A DNA stretch of 64,000 nt from Paralvinella palmiformis (GCA_025642065.1 JAODUP010000517.1:565001-629000), one strand, 5' to 3'; numbered from the stretch's first letter, positions 25,740-38,735 are shown. The notes: generated from the sequence alone by a model not told the origin. A program made the numbers and translations.

Positions 25740-25965
25740 CTTATTTAATAACTCAGTCAATCAATCAACCAATCAACCAATCAGTCACGCATTCACTCAC
25801 CCACTTAATCAATTATTCAATCGCCGACTCTCGCACCCACTCAATCACGAATCACTTCCTCATTCTCTCAATCAATGGCCCACGTGTTCACTCTCTTATG
25901 TACCCACCCACTCACTCATTCCACCACTTATTGGTTCAGAAATTCACTCGTTCACTCATTCCCCC
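25740..25965. repeat. Degenerate tetranucleotide tract (TCAA/TCAC)
   Basis: About 225 bp of mutated 4-bp units such as tcaatcaatcaaccaatc and attcactcactcattc. Confidence 0.8.
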
Positions 25966-26035
25966 CTCCGTTATGCAGTGGCTTAGTGAATTACAAACTT
26001 AATGAATTACAAACTTAATGAATTACCAAAGTCGA

Positions 26036-26200
26036 TCATAAGACCAATATGTTGGTATATCGAGGAATCTATCTTATCTAAACATAGAAGTCACTTCTGC
26101 TAACCCTGGAGTTAGAGAAGAAGTATTTACGTTACCTATATAATGGTTTGCTCGCCAATATGTATTGGCTTGTAATTAAATGTGATTTAAATGTTGCTTG
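26036..26200 (+). repeat. Unclassified dispersed repeat R2, left part
   Basis: Matches 30603-30770. Shared words are ccaatatg(t/c)tg, aaacatagaagtcact, tggcttgtaattaaatgt and gccaa(t/g)atgta. Confidence 0.6.
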
Positions 26201-26693
26201 TTTCTCATCGAGTTTTTGAATAGAGACGTTAGTTAACAATTGGTTAAACTGAGTGGATAAGTGAGTAACTGAGTCAATCTAACTAGACGTTTGTTCAAAA
26301 CAAACTGTAATATCGTGACGACATTTAAGATCAGAAAATGGACTATTATCATTAACATGGTACTTCATAATTAGAAAACGAAATGATACAAGAAAATGTT
26401 ATCATATTATCCAACGGATAAAGAATGAATACGGTTCATATTCAACAAAGCATTGCGACTAACGGCACTATTACTGTCGTAAGTATTGTTAGTAAAGGCC
26501 ATATGATACATCAAATTATATATATTGAACGTGCTATTGTGCCAATCACTTTTTGATTCCGACGCATTTCTCAAGAACAAAACTATTAAAAACAAGTGCC
26601 AAACTTTCACCAAATGATTGTCTTAATTACTAGCTATATTTATAAATGGCAATTGGTGACCAGGAAGAACGATAGTATGAACTCTCTGGCTTC

Positions 26694-26836
26694 CACTCCC
26701 CCTCCCCCTGTCTCTCTCTATCAATCTCTCTCTCTCCTTACATACGCACACATACACACACACGCACGAGCGCGCGCGCGCACACACAAACACAAACACA
26801 CAAACAAACACACACACAGAGACACACACACACACA

Positions 26837-26891
<55 letters not shown>

Positions 26892-26967
26892 TGTGTGTGT
26901 ATGTGTGTGTGTTACGTACGTGTGTGTGTGAGAGGGGGATTAGGTAGACAGAGAGAGAGAGAGAGAG
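26694..26967. repeat. Compound (CT)n, (CA)n, (GC)n, (TA)n, (GT)n, (GA)n
   Basis: TA at 26840-26888. A cgagcgcgcgcgcgcac run lies at 26766-26782. Frames across it are artefacts. Confidence 0.9.
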
Positions 26968-27438
26968 CAGTCTTGTTCACTTGTTCAAGTTAAAACAACT
27001 TCGTTCATTATGGCACAGGCAATTTCAAAAACTATTCGCAACTAATGGATGTAGGAAGTAATATTGCAAAACGTGTTAAGAAAGAATATGAAGCCAGTTA
27101 ATTTAGTTCGACTAATAAAGACACTTTCTCAAAGTAAAGCGGTGATTATATATGGTACGATTCGCTAAAAATATTATTCATAATCAAACCTTTTAATGAG
27201 TATAAAAACTGTATGATAGAACCATCAATTAACTAGATAATAAAAGCTACATCAATTCATATAACATTAAAACAGTTAAATTCCCACTGCTAACTGGAAA
27301 TATCACCCCATATACTCATTAAGATACTAACGAACAGTTTTCAGTTTCCTTGACGACGGCAGTGATGAAACATTGCACGCCATTAAGCCGATATAACCAC
27401 CAGTTTAATTACAGGAAGAACAGCGGCGCAAAACTAGC
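26968..27438. other. No gene seen; LINE may begin within its 3' end
   Basis: 27415-27440 still shows weak similarity to the block preceding the LINE reverse transcriptase. Before that I see nothing. Confidence 0.35.
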
Positions 27439-28860
27439 ATGGGACATTTTAATAAACTCAAAGAATCCATCTGGAACACAATAGACCCCATTACACATAT
27501 ATTCAACCTATCTTTTGAGTCTGTAATTGTCTTTGGTAAAATGAAACTAACTAAAGTTATCCCGATATTCAAATCAGGAAACAAGAACCTTTTCAATAAT
27601 TATAGACCTATTAGCTTCTTTCCAGCATATTCTAATTTATTGGGAAAAAAAGCTATTTCATTTTTTAGAAACTAATAATGTTCTGTACACTCATCAATAT
27701 GGATTTAGAAGACAACATTCAGCAATATACCGTTCATGCACCTCCTCAGGTGCATTTCGGACTCAAATGATAAACATTAGGGTTGTTTTTGGACTTATCT
27801 AAAGCATTTGACACTATTAACCATACAACTGTTTTAGCTAAATTATTATTTTCGGAATCCAAGGCACACCTAATGATTGGTTTAACAGTTATCTCTACGA
27901 TTGATATCAATACACAGGATTCAATCAGATTCGGTCTCTAATATTAAAAGTAATCTGCGGTGTTCCACGGGGATCTATTTTGAGACCAAATATTTCCTTG
28001 TCTACATAAATGACATTACATATTGCACTGATCTATCCCTACTTTCCTTTGCTAATGACACCACTTTATACATGTCACAGGCAGATCCTGCTGTTCTATA
28101 CAACACAATCAACAATGAACTGGTTAAATTAAACGACTGGTTTTGTGTTAATAGATTTTCATTAAACGTAACAAAGACCAAGTATGCGATCTTCAGCCCA
28201 TCTATCAAAATACTAAACCTCCCGCAAAATACGGCGATTACACTGAATGGCATTATCCTAATTAGAATTGGGGATGACCAACCAGAAAATACAATACAAT
28301 TTCTTGGCATCTATATGGATCAAAACTCAACATGGAAATATCACATAAATACGTTAAAATCTAAAATATCACGATTGCTATTTGAATTGAACAAAGTCAA
28401 ATACATATTACATCCGGATATTCTCAAATTAGTTCATTTCTCTTTGGTACAGATTCACCTAATGTATGGCATCGAAGCATGGGGATCATCAATCCATATT
28501 AATAAACTTGAATCTATCCAGAAGAGAACATTCGAATAATTAATAACAAAGCCTATAACTCACATACATATCCGCTTTTTAGACATAACAATATACTAAA
28601 CATTCGAAATCGTTATCAATTCCAAAGTGCACTGTTCGCCCACGACTATAAACATGACCACTTCCCCGCTCTTTTCGAACCTATTGCATTGCGCATAACC
28701 AGAACAAAACCAATTTAAAACTTCCTGACCATATATTCCGACAAATACCGCGAACTAAGTTCTCGTCCCTGCTCCCAATACATCAAGTCCCATCGACATG
28801 GAACTCACTGGGCAACGATATGCTTTCAACCCATCACAAAGCATTTTTAAATCTAGATTA
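27439..28860 (+). pseudogene. LINE reverse transcriptase with damaged catalytic box
   Basis: Blocks in order: THIFNLSFESVIVFGKMKLT and KVIPIFKSGNK with NNYRPISF (27439-27675); TNNVLYTHQYGFRRQHSA (frame shifted); FLDLSKAFDTINH at about 27788-27826, containing the first catalytic Asp; GVPRGSILRPN for the usual GVPQGSILGP; then the 212-codon frame 27901-28539 with YINDI, LSFANDTTLYMSQ and QFLGIYMDQNSTWKYHI. The second catalytic box is normally FADD. Here it is FAND (codons 28048-28059), so an essential Asp is lost. The C-terminal LMYGIEAWGSS and a downstream KFSSLLPIHQVPSTWNSL-like block are readable across stops. It cannot encode an active polymerase. Confidence 0.85.
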
Positions 28861-29406
28861 AAGAAGTCATATATTAAATCATACTGTATCCAAAATGAAC
28901 ATCGTAACAACGCCATGTGCTCAGAATGCCCTCACACAAAGTAGCGTACATTGCAAACATTTGATACTTTATATATTACTAGCTGATAATTTTGTATCAA
29001 TCACTGAGATTTGAATGCTGACATACAGTCCTATGCTCATCTACCACACATTGTTACATCGTTGACACTATTAGTATTTTGTCATCGGACCAACCCGGTG
29101 CCCGCTTTCTGCAATTAATGTTTGTCCCCCCCCCCCCGGGCTCACCTGCATTAGCGACATAATCCATGATCTGACAGAAGCATACTGATGCATTAGATTC
29201 ATCTACCTTCACCATCACCATCTTATTTTACATGGTCTGGAATCATTGTTGATTTGTTTTAATTTGTGTTTAATTTTGTCTTGGGACGCTGGGGAAGACA
29301 GTCTTTATCGTTATTGGCTCTCCTGGCTAGCAATATCACATATATGGATAGACAATCTAACATATTATATACCTGTATTATTACATCGCGATGTGTTCTT
29401 AGTGAA

Positions 29407-29453
29407 TTACTTACTTACTTACTTACGTACTTACTTACTTACTTACTTATTTA
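29407..29453 (+). repeat. (ACTT)n LINE tail
   Basis: About eleven ACTT units with one change, at the LINE 3' end. Confidence 0.9.
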
Positions 29454-29539
29454 TGACACCTGTCAGACTACACGTATTAGGTATTAGCAGTAGCACAGAA
29501 ACTTACAAATATTTGAAGAGCTAAAAAAATCAATAGAAA

Positions 29540-29725
29540 TGCATAAGCACTCTAACAGCATAGCATTAGATACTTAGACACTTCAGTCCGATATTCATAC
29601 ATATTTCGAACGTGTCAAATATCTGTATAAATATATGAGAACAATCTCACTTGAAACGACATAGTTGAGTGACAGATAATTCTCATAATTGAATCGTCAT
29701 TATAAATAAATGTCTATCACATACT
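29540..29725 (+). repeat. Unclassified dispersed repeat R2, right part
   Basis: Matches 30785-30990. Shared words are gcactcta, atatctgtataaatata/ttatctgcataaatata, gagaacaatctcac/gagagcaatgtcac and gacagataattctcat. It begins within 90 bp of the LINE tail. Confidence 0.6.
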
Positions 29726-30602
29726 ATTTCGCACAAAAACAACTGATCGTGAAATGAGTAATTATTGTGTGATTAAGAAACTATGTTATTTAAAACTGTT
29801 TATGATATCCATTTGATTTCAATAAGTAAGAGTTCAAGTGTAAGTTAAAAAAGTTAAAAAAAGTTTAATCATAGTCTACGGAGCAGCTCAGAAATGCAGT
29901 TTATTATGAACATCTATTCTAAATAACACCATATGATATTTGGCTATATTTCTTTTATTAATTGCCATTCTACTAAAATATTAATTAATAGCTAGAGCAA
30001 GCGATATGTATCAGTTTTATACTTGAAAGTTTTAATCTTGTTATGATATGTAAATTAATTTTTCAATATATAAAAATAAATATAGATATATTAAAAACCA
30101 GAATCTAAGTTGTTTTGATATAGAGTCTGATTCTCTAATAACAATGAATGATTTGACATGCTATAGGCTATCCCAGAAGTCAGTTTGATGGCATGCATTA
30201 GATTGACTAAATGTGTGCGTTAGCTAATCCAAACATACAGACAGAATTGTATGTCAAAGAGTTTAGTCTACACAATAATAACAACAACAACAATAACGTC
30301 AACAAATAATAATAATAATAATATATTATATAAATGCATTATCATCAATACATTACCATAGTAAAGGCATATTGTGCAGCTTCCTCATCTGATGAACAGA
30401 TAAAACAGATGCATCTCCTACTTCGTCGGCATTTAACTTGTCTGACATATCATACTCACTATCTGACTTCGGTATCCCATTGCACCTACTCTTAGCTAAA
30501 TGCCATATATTGAGTGTTATACGGATCCTAGTAGAAATGGCAATCCTTGACATCTTCAGAGGTAGTAACCGGATAAATGTCAGCTTCCATTCCTATGTTA
30601 AC

Positions 30603-30990
30603 CATAAGGCCAATATGCTGATGTCTCTAGCAATCGATCTTTCCTAAACATAGAAGTCACCTCCGCTAACTCTAGAACGTCATTCGAGTAACAGAAGAAC
30701 TATATATGTTATATGTGTTAGAGTTTATTGGCCAAGATGTACTGGCTTGTAATTAAATGTCGTTTAACAGACCTAAACAGATTAATATAAATACAAGAGC
30801 ACTCTAGGAGCAGACCATTATTCATCACGGTGTAATGGTGAAATTTGCTTATTTCAGCCGGATATATGTATATACGTTCAACGTGCCAATTATCTGCATA
30901 AATATACGAGAGCAATGTCACCAGAAATAAGACAATGGGGTGACAGATAATTCTCATCATTTAATTGACGTTATAAATAAACATATGTCA
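30603..30990 (+). repeat. Unclassified dispersed repeat R2, fuller copy
   Basis: Joins the left part (as at 26036-26200) and the right part (as at 29540-29725) without a gap, so the unit is at least 385 bp. (AAC)n and (AAT)n runs lie upstream at 30276-30330. No coding capacity was recognised. Confidence 0.6.
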
Positions 30991-33939
30991 TACATAATAC
31001 AATTAGAGTGATCCAGATTCCAAATATTCATAACAAATATTCAGTTCTATTCAGTTATATCATGAAATAGAATAGAATTCTTGAGCTGAGTAATCTTCTG
31101 AGTTCAAATTTTTTAAAGTAATGTATGACAATCTAGATTATATGGAAGACACATCATCTAATGTACTCACTGGATCAAATCTGTAAAGGTAGACTAGAAA
31201 CTGTAAATAGAACATATAACAAATACATTTATAAGCTCAGTAAACGTGCACTTACGAAAATATGTAATTTCATTACAGCCAATTTTCTTGTCCATGAACG
31301 AAAATGCGAAGAAAGGTTTTTAGAAATAATTTAAGTGATATCGTGTTAAATGTTATAATAGTACACAAAAGTAAAATAAAAACTACTTATTTGAATTGTC
31401 AAATTTATAAAATGATTCAAAAGGTAATATTAAGGAATGACCAAAAAGCTGAAATATCTCCCGATATGTTAATATTTGCTGAGCAACATGATATATTTGA
31501 CACAGAACAACGGCAAAATGATGTGAAAAAAGAGTAAACTTCAAGGATATTAAGTCACATTGCAAACGGAGGAATACGGGGCATCCTATTTAAAGTTAGA
31601 GAATAATAGTATTTCTTTTGTGCATTGAGTTAGAATAATAATAAGATACAAATGTGTTTAAAATATCCGCAATATTAAATTATCCACTTCGAGACAAGAA
31701 GAACACACCACTTAAGCAAATGACAAAAGGATGAAACTATGGAATAAAATATCTGTAAAATGGCTAAGCAAAAAGAAAATTAAATCATCCTACAGTACAC
31801 CCCTATGATATGTTTACTTAACAAAGCCAACTCTTACATATCAAAAGCTATATTCCCTGGTGATAAAATATTTCACTAAATGTTTTTACTCTAAAAGCTG
31901 TGGATTATTCTAGATTCAGGCGTAAGGGTTCCATGTATGCTCAATGATTTGTATGGCTTCATACCTTGTGGAATTCAGATTGACAAATATCACCATAAAA
32001 TAACAATAGTAAGTAATGAATTATTTGGTATTAAATAAGAAGAATGTATGGTGAAAGTTATTGTAAACATTCCATATACTGGAATGAAAACTTTCTACGC
32101 AATCCACTACATATTACGTCTCATTATTGAAACAAATTGAACAAATGCACGTATAAGCCTGATTCATCACACAACTTGGAGGTTTATAAAAGAGTGCTCT
32201 AACTGCTCTTTCATGGAGGCTTGTTTGAGAGAATGTATAATAACTAAGTATATGTTTATGTTAGCTCTGATAATAATAATATAATGATGATTATGATGGT
32301 GGTGGTGGCGGCGGCGGTTGTGATGATAATAATAATAATGATGATGATAATAACAATAATAATCCTAATAGCACAAACTATTTTCAGCATCCCAGTATCA
32401 TTCCATGACATCATAGAAGTCATCATCTTTCTGTTCTACATCCTTCCCAGTTGTACTTCAAAGCTATGACGTTCTTCTATACCACAAACTGACGATGACC
32501 ATGAAAAAACACGACCTTTTGATATTTCATGTCCAGTTTTATGATAATGATGCCATCACGATATTCTGAATTCAAATAACATTCCTCTTAGCAACATTAT
32601 CTTCGAATGAGATGCTTTAATGTTAACTCTTGTATGTTTTTATTTGTATTCCTGATGTAGAATAATTGATTAATGTTAACTCTTGCATGTTTTTACCTTT
32701 GCCTGTTGTAGAATGCTTGATGTATTTGGGTTGGATGGCCACTTTGATGACAAATAGCATAAGACTTATAATGAAATACATGTATTGCAATAGATTAAAG
32801 AAATGAAATGTATTGCTCCTCTATCATTTTAAGATATAAAATATATTACCATTAAGATACTTGCTTATGTTAAATTTGGATGTGATTGTCATTGACTGAC
32901 CAATTTTACGCTTCGTATTAACTGTTATAACCAATATATGCCCATGATCAAAATTCTGCTGTTTCTTTATTTCAAATTTCACAGCAAGTGGTGTTAATCA
33001 CACAGACAAAATATATTTAATTGAAATTGTTTCTTTTTAATTGGCGAAAATGTTTCACAGTGTCATTTATTAAACCGATGAATGACAAATTATGAAGTTG
33101 GAACCATAGTTAATATGTAATGGGATAATTTAGACTACTTTAACTGGTCATAATTGTGTTTACATGAAATAATATTGAAAATAAATATTTTGTAAAAGCT
33201 ATTTATAAGATGAAATAACAACTTAGATAAAACGCACAGGAAGCAACCGAATAACTATAGGTTCTATCACTAACTTAGACAAACTGTAATTTATCTATGA
33301 AAAGGTTTCGCCGATTAGTATGGTATTGCCTCATGATTTTGGCTTTATACTACACTATACAATTGTCTATTTTCTATACTGTGCAATAGTTTATTCTTAT
33401 TAACGAAATAGTAAAGAGTTATAACCTAGAAAATATTGTTTGTGCATGATCGTAAATGGTTTAAATTTGTGTTAGAGAAACGTACAACTTTTGAAGTTGA
33501 AAACATAATATGGACCAAATAAATCATTGGCTACAATATCACATTAAATGAATGATTCGCCTTCATTTCAAATTTTATGAACTAATACAAATATGCTCAC
33601 CAAAATGATAAATAATGTCAAAATAAGAACACAATCAACCACATATTAAATAATCCAGTTCAAACTACTGATTAATTGACTCTTAATGGTCTGTGGACGC
33701 GGCCACTTTGAATTTGGACACAGACCAGATGCTCTTAAATTATGACATCACTTTCTCCAAGCTATTTGTATTACTTGGTTATCACAATATAGGCAGCGGT
33801 CAGCCAAACATGAATTTTTGGAACAAAAGCATATATACGAATGTTACAGTATAACAGTTCCAAACAGCCTCGTATGTTACTGAACTAGCTAAAGAAAATT
33901 AGCTATTGAAATTTCTTAATAAGATCATTTTGTTCTTGT
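30991..33939. other. No gene seen; small local repeats
   Basis: Contains a (GAT)n/(GGT)n/(GGC)n/(AAT)n tract at 32268-32362 and a 53-bp tandem duplication at 32617-32720 (unit begins ttaatgttaactcttg). The rest is AT-rich. The 77-codon frame 31304-31537 is lysine- and isoleucine-rich and matches nothing I know. Confidence 0.5.
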
Positions 33940-34126
33940 GTAACAAGAAACATCTACCGATCTGTCAGATTTAGGTAAATGAACCGAGGATGGCGTCAGT
34001 GAGTAGTATTTTGGTTGAGCACGGGGGCAGGCAAGGCCACCAGAATGGCTACGCCAAAGCGTCTGTGACCTGTCTGGATCCAGATAATCCTTGTGCCATC
34101 TGAGGTCAGAATACGTGACTTTTTTT
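33940..34126 (-). other. GC-richer block with a 61-codon open frame
   Basis: The minus-strand frame starting at 34123 is open for 61 codons (VTYSDLRWHKDYLDP, then GGLACPRAQPKYYSLTPSSV) but has no start codon and is bounded by stops. Its base composition differs from the AT-rich flanks. It could be an exon or a repeat remnant. I do not recognise it. Confidence 0.25.
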
Positions 34127-35099
34127 CATTCTAGCCATTCAATCTAGCATTCGAGGAAGCTGTAATGGTCGCCCTCAAGTAATTAGGATTATTTCCTTAT
34201 ATCTACGATACCATGTAGAATTCGTGATTATTATATTGGTATTTTGGGTTAATATGACATCAGCGTATTTAATATTTGTTACTCGTCACCACATAATAAT
34301 TCCACACTAATGGAATTAATATCACGTGCGATATATTTCAAGCTAACACCAAGTGTTGTGAAATATCTCTGAACCATTGCTGAAGAACATATACATTAGG
34401 GAAAGGGGACGTTTCCCGAAATGGAGCTAAGAAAGTCCATCGATATCCATCATGCATTGGAGTCTTCATGCTTTCGCTTGGTTTCGATTGCAATACCTCA
34501 TAACTCATCATGACCTAGATTCCCAATATAAGCATCATTCTTCTATCTGACCAATAGAAATGACAAATAAGAGATCAGTGAGCAACCGTATCATTTGTTT
34601 GTTTTTTCACAACAAAACAGTTTAAAGTTATGTTGCGGCAAAGGACTGCTGTTGTGAAATAGTTGTTGTCTCCTATGAAATGTATACTATGCTAACAGGA
34701 GTTTACTACTACTATACCTACAATTTGTTTATGGACAAATTACAACGCTTCTAAATAAAGTTCTGCATTGTAAACCTTTAAAATCAAATTGTCTTATTTT
34801 GGTCGTCACTAGCTATTTATAAGTACTATCATCTCATGCAATACAGTAGAGTACAACGTGCTCATGTCTCACAGATTTATAAAACAATCGTAATTTGAGT
34901 AAACATTAAGAAGCAATACTATTTAAACTATATAACCCAATTGTCACTGTCTTCAAATGTCAGTTTTAACACCGGGCAGGCGTCACGAAGCGACAACTAT
35001 TAAAACTGTTTAGCTTAATTGCTATTAAAAGACTGACATCTGAGCTGAAGCAGACCGTAATAGCCCATCAGGCTTCCGTACTGTTTGAACAATGCTATC
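34127..35099. other. No gene seen
   Basis: AT-rich and unremarkable. Confidence 0.4.
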
Positions 35100-35343
35100 A
35101 TTTTTAAAAAAATTACCTTTTGCCTCTTTTCAATTTTTTAGTTCTTAAATTTTTTAAACCAAGGGGGAATTAGGGTAATTTGAATTTGTTTAGTCCAAAC
35201 TTTTTTCTGGAACCTGGGAAAGAAAAAGAAAAAACCAAAATTTTATAATAAAAATTTAAAAAAACACACCAAGCCAATTTATTAAACCCGAGAGGGAAAT
35301 TTTTGTTTTTTTTCCCAAGTCGGGGGTACTTAAAAATTTTTTA

Positions 35344-36162
35344 AGAGCGTACTTGCCTGCTACAGTCATTTAAATGATGGAAAAAACCAGGCCAAACATC
35401 AAACGGCGTCCCCCCAAAAAGACGCAAATAGTACAGGGATTATACGGCTCTAGATCAATTTTCTTGAATGCAGGGCCCGGGAAATATTTCTCCACCGCCG
35501 GGAACTTTCTCCCGCAGCATAAATGCCTTGTGATATTTTCGGGAAGGGGTCAAATACCTCAAAAAACATACAAATCCAATAAACTCTTTTACCCCGTCCC
35601 CATTATAACAATTTACATCGGCGCTTTGGGGATTTATGGCGGAATTCCGTTTTTTAAATCAGACCTAATGTCTCCCATAAAACTATAATTATAATATAGG
35701 GTTTTATTAATGAAAAAGGAGACAAAAGGGCCTTAATTGTCATAGTACAAAATGGACATAAATGGACCTGGGAAAAGATAATTTTTTTCCCACAAACAAC
35801 CAAGGTGAATTATACATACAACTAAACTTGTTATATAAAACACAAACCACACGAGCTGGCCCAATCCCTGAGTTGCGATGAGTGTTTTTTCCGGGTCAGG
35901 AGTACTGCAAGAGGTACTCTGCCTCCCACAGTCTTTTTAAATGTTGGATAAGGGGGCCCAAAACCTTAAACGGCGTGCCCCCAAAAGGCCGCAAATGGTG
36001 CGGGGGTATACAGCTCTAGACCCAACTTTTCTTAGAACGCCCTGGAAACATACGGTTCCACGCGGGAAAAGGGAACATCGCACGGTCAATAGCGAATATG
36101 GTATCTTGATAAACGTGTGGACCGAATGACCAACCGACCGAGCAATCACCGGGGGACCCACC

Positions 36163-36165
<3 letters not shown>
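35344..36165 (+). repeat. Unclassified repeat R3, two tandem copies, period about 567 bp
   Basis: Both copies contain aaacggcgt(c/g)cccccaaaa (35401 and 35968), gcaaat(a/g)gt, tacggctctaga/tacagctctaga and a following ggaaa block. A third copy lies at 39215-39640, matching through atacaactaaa, acacaaaccacac and tcagacctaatgtct. Confidence 0.6.
36074..36161 (+). repeat. R3 end shared with 62.86 kb
   Basis: About 88 bp, starting atcgcacggtcaatagcgaa and including aaccgaccgagcaatcacc. It recurs nearly identically at 62858-62942, and both copies run straight into (TA)n. Confidence 0.85.

Positions 36166-36242
<77 letters not shown>
36162..36242. repeat. (TA)n array
   Basis: About 80 bp of TA. 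Confidence 0.95.
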
Positions 36243-36244
<2 letters not shown>

Positions 36245-36299
36245 TTTTTTTTTATTACGGGAAAGGGGAAAAACCTTTAAAATTTTTAGTATAAAAAAA

Positions 36300-36520
36300 T
36301 AATGGCGGTGGGAACCTGTAAATATAGCACAAAGATTGCTTTCTATTCAGATTTCACCCCAGGGAATGGCTACCGTTGTTTAGTAATAAAAAGCTGCCAT
36401 GTGTCTGAACAAAATCTGGATTTAGCTGATATATATTAGTGCTTTGGGAAAATACTTGAAGATGAACGGCCAAATCATATAAGATAGGATAGGCCATTTA
36501 TTTGTCTCTAACATACCAAA
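36300..36520 (+). repeat. Dispersed repeat R4, copy 1
   Basis: Matches 50236-50480. Shared words are ggcggtg, acaaagatt, ccagggaatggct, taataaaa, catatgtctga/catgtgtctga and gatttag. Confidence 0.55.
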
Positions 36521-36651
36521 TATATGGGTAGATATCTGGAAAAAAAAGGTATGCAGGACACATATTCGTTGCAGTATTAGGTCTTTGTCAAACCACTATT
36601 ACTTCTAATGTTTGACTCTGAATATTTTGTTGATGATGATGATAATAACGA

Positions 36652-36741
36652 TGATGATGAAGATGGTTAAAATAATAATAATACTAATATTATTATTATT
36701 AATATAAGTAAAAATTCCAAGACACATAAAATTATATAACC

Positions 36742-36791
<50 letters not shown>

Positions 36792-36949
36792 GGGGGGGAG
36801 AGGGGGAGAGAGGGGGGGGGAGAGAGAGAGAGAGAGAGACTGACATTCATGTAGACAGACAGAGATAGACAGAGATATATAGATATATAGATAGATGGAT
36901 AGCTAGATATATGGACAGATAAATAGATAAATAGATAAATAGATAGATT
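36652..36949. repeat. (AAT)n, (TA)n, (GA)n with G-runs, (GATA)n/(AATA)n
   Basis: TA at 36745-36771; GA with G8-G9 runs at 36772-36839; GATA and AATA units at 36852-36949. Confidence 0.9.
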
Positions 36950-38024
36950 GTTTTGATCTTTTGGTACAGTCCTTTTATTACATGTAGTGGGTTTTGTTGC
37001 TAGTTATTTTGGTCTCTTTGCTGTCATTGGTCATAAAGAATATTAGTTTCAATTCACTGTCTATCTATTAGGTCCTTGTGTTACTAATAAAGCTAACTAT
37101 GGACGAATCCCACATTATATATGGTATATACCTGGATAGATAGTATCATGTGTTAACAAATATGAAGCATATGAATTTATACTGATCATTTTGAAAGCTG
37201 AGGTGTCACCAGATTGGGAATCATTTCGGAGAACATGTTCAATGTACCATAGATTGAAAAGCAGAATATTGCAATAATTCTAGATTAACAAGAAATAGTG
37301 TAACAGTTATTTAAATTCATTCCCTAAAATAAAATGATTTACATATATGTGATTTACCAACATAAACACAGGACGTAGTGAAAGTTATTTATTAATAAAC
37401 AAATGCATGAGGTAACGATATTACGATATTACTTATAGTCAACATAGGATATGTTTTCCCTAGTTATTCCACGCCGCTATTCTTAAATATAACGTTCACA
37501 TAACATTATTCAAAAATTCAGATCAAAATAAGTTTGTGCAGATGTGCGTTAAAAATATCAACTGTTAAAAACATGGAGATGCAAATTAAGCTCGCGTAGC
37601 ATGGGAGTAATAGTCTGGTGATAGGTGGTGATCGTTCATTAATAGTATAGTGCTTTCATTGGTGTGTTTATAAGAGTTAAAACAACTCTCTCACACTGAT
37701 GTCTAAACAGGACTGATATATGTAGTTTTATGCTAATTACTCTGGCATGAATTGGCTGATCTAGTCCAGGTTAAGACATGCATTTGAATATAACTTTTTC
37801 TACAAAATAATAGCGAATAATAAGAAAATAATATAGGTATTCTTAAAATTGCATTAATTTCCTAAGGTATCATTAGGACACGGAAAATAATTTATCAGAT
37901 AGATAGATTATTCTTCTTCTTCCCAATAAGTACACAATCCAAACATGGATATTGCGTGCTAGATAAATATATAGATAGATAGATATAGATCTAACGAACT
38001 ATGAAACGTAGTCTTAAACTATTA
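36950..38024. other. No gene seen
   Basis: AT-rich. A short GATA cluster lies at 37972-37988. Confidence 0.4.
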
Positions 38025-38560
38025 AAATTTTTTTTAAAACAACGGGAAAAAGCCCCTCAATTTTGGATTTTTGGTGAAAAATGGGGTTTAGTTTTTAAAA
38101 ATTGGTTTTCAGATCCAAAAATTTAAAATGAAGGTAATTTTTTAAAAGAGTCGGTTTCCCCCCGGTGGAGGAAAAAAAAACCTTAACTTTGGGTTTTATG
38201 ATCAATCCCCCGTTTTTTAGTCCAGGGTTGAAAAAATTGGGTTTAGTAATGTTTAATGAGTGGTGATGGTGAATGGGCGGGTTGGAAAGGGGGTTGGGGA
38301 AAAATTAAATGAAGTGAGGAGAAGAATTTAGTGAGTGAGTAGTGAGTCAGTCAGTCATCAAACAGTCGGGCAGGAGTGGTGGTTGGTGGTTGAAAGGAGT
38401 AAAAAAGTAAAAGGGGGGTCAGGTAGTAGGTCGGGTCGATAGTTAAAAATGGGGGGGGTGGGGGGTTCAGTCGGTGGGGGGGGGGATAGGAAGATTAACC
38501 CGGGACGGGGATGGGGTAATAGGATTAGGATAGGATAACCGTGCGGCGTGATAGCATTAA
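38025..38560. other. Suspected low-accuracy consensus island
   Basis: Runs such as aaattttttttaaaa, ggggggg, ccccccc and aaaaaaaaa cluster here, next to and inside a tetranucleotide tract. Confidence 0.5.
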
Positions 38561-38735
38561 GTCGGGGGTCAGTTATCGGTCTTTTCTTTTCTGTCAGTCA
38601 GTCAATCAGCGTGTCAGTCAATCAGTCAGTCAGTCACTCTGTCAGTCAGTCAGCGAGTCAGTGAGTCAGTCAACGAGTCCTTGAGTAAGTCTGTGACTAA
38701 GTCAGGGAATCAGTGAGTGAGTCAGTAATTCAAAT
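38263..38735. repeat. Degenerate (GTGA/TCAG)n tract
   Basis: About 470 bp of mutated 4-bp units. The cleanest part is 38590-38735 (cagtcagtcaatcagtcagt type). The left part is distorted by homopolymer runs. Confidence 0.75.

Larger units (their letters stand above)
27439..29453 (+). mobile_element. Jockey/CR1-like LINE, 5'-truncated, with (ACTT)n tail
   Basis: Carries the reverse transcriptase from before the first catalytic block to the C-terminal domain (27439 to about 28860). A 3' UTR of roughly 550 bp follows, ending gatgtgttcttagtgaatta and an (ACTT)n tail at 29407-29453. The endonuclease domain is missing, consistent with 5' truncation. Frameshifts and stops occur near 27665, 27900 and 28540. 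This is the best-preserved coding remnant in the window. Confidence 0.8.
35100..36310. other. Suspected low-accuracy consensus island
   Basis: Dense, unusual homopolymers (tttttaaaaaaatt, aaattttttaaa, ggggg, ccccccaaaaa) and GC-shifted words occur inside otherwise AT-rich sequence. The related copy at 39215-39640 lacks them. This pattern suggests poor read support, so the frames at 35374-35688 and 35937-36161 should be ignored. Confidence 0.55.

Noticed and set aside
35374..35688. 104-codon plus-strand frame
   Set aside because: Lies in a repeat and in suspected low-accuracy consensus, and is not preserved in the sister copies.
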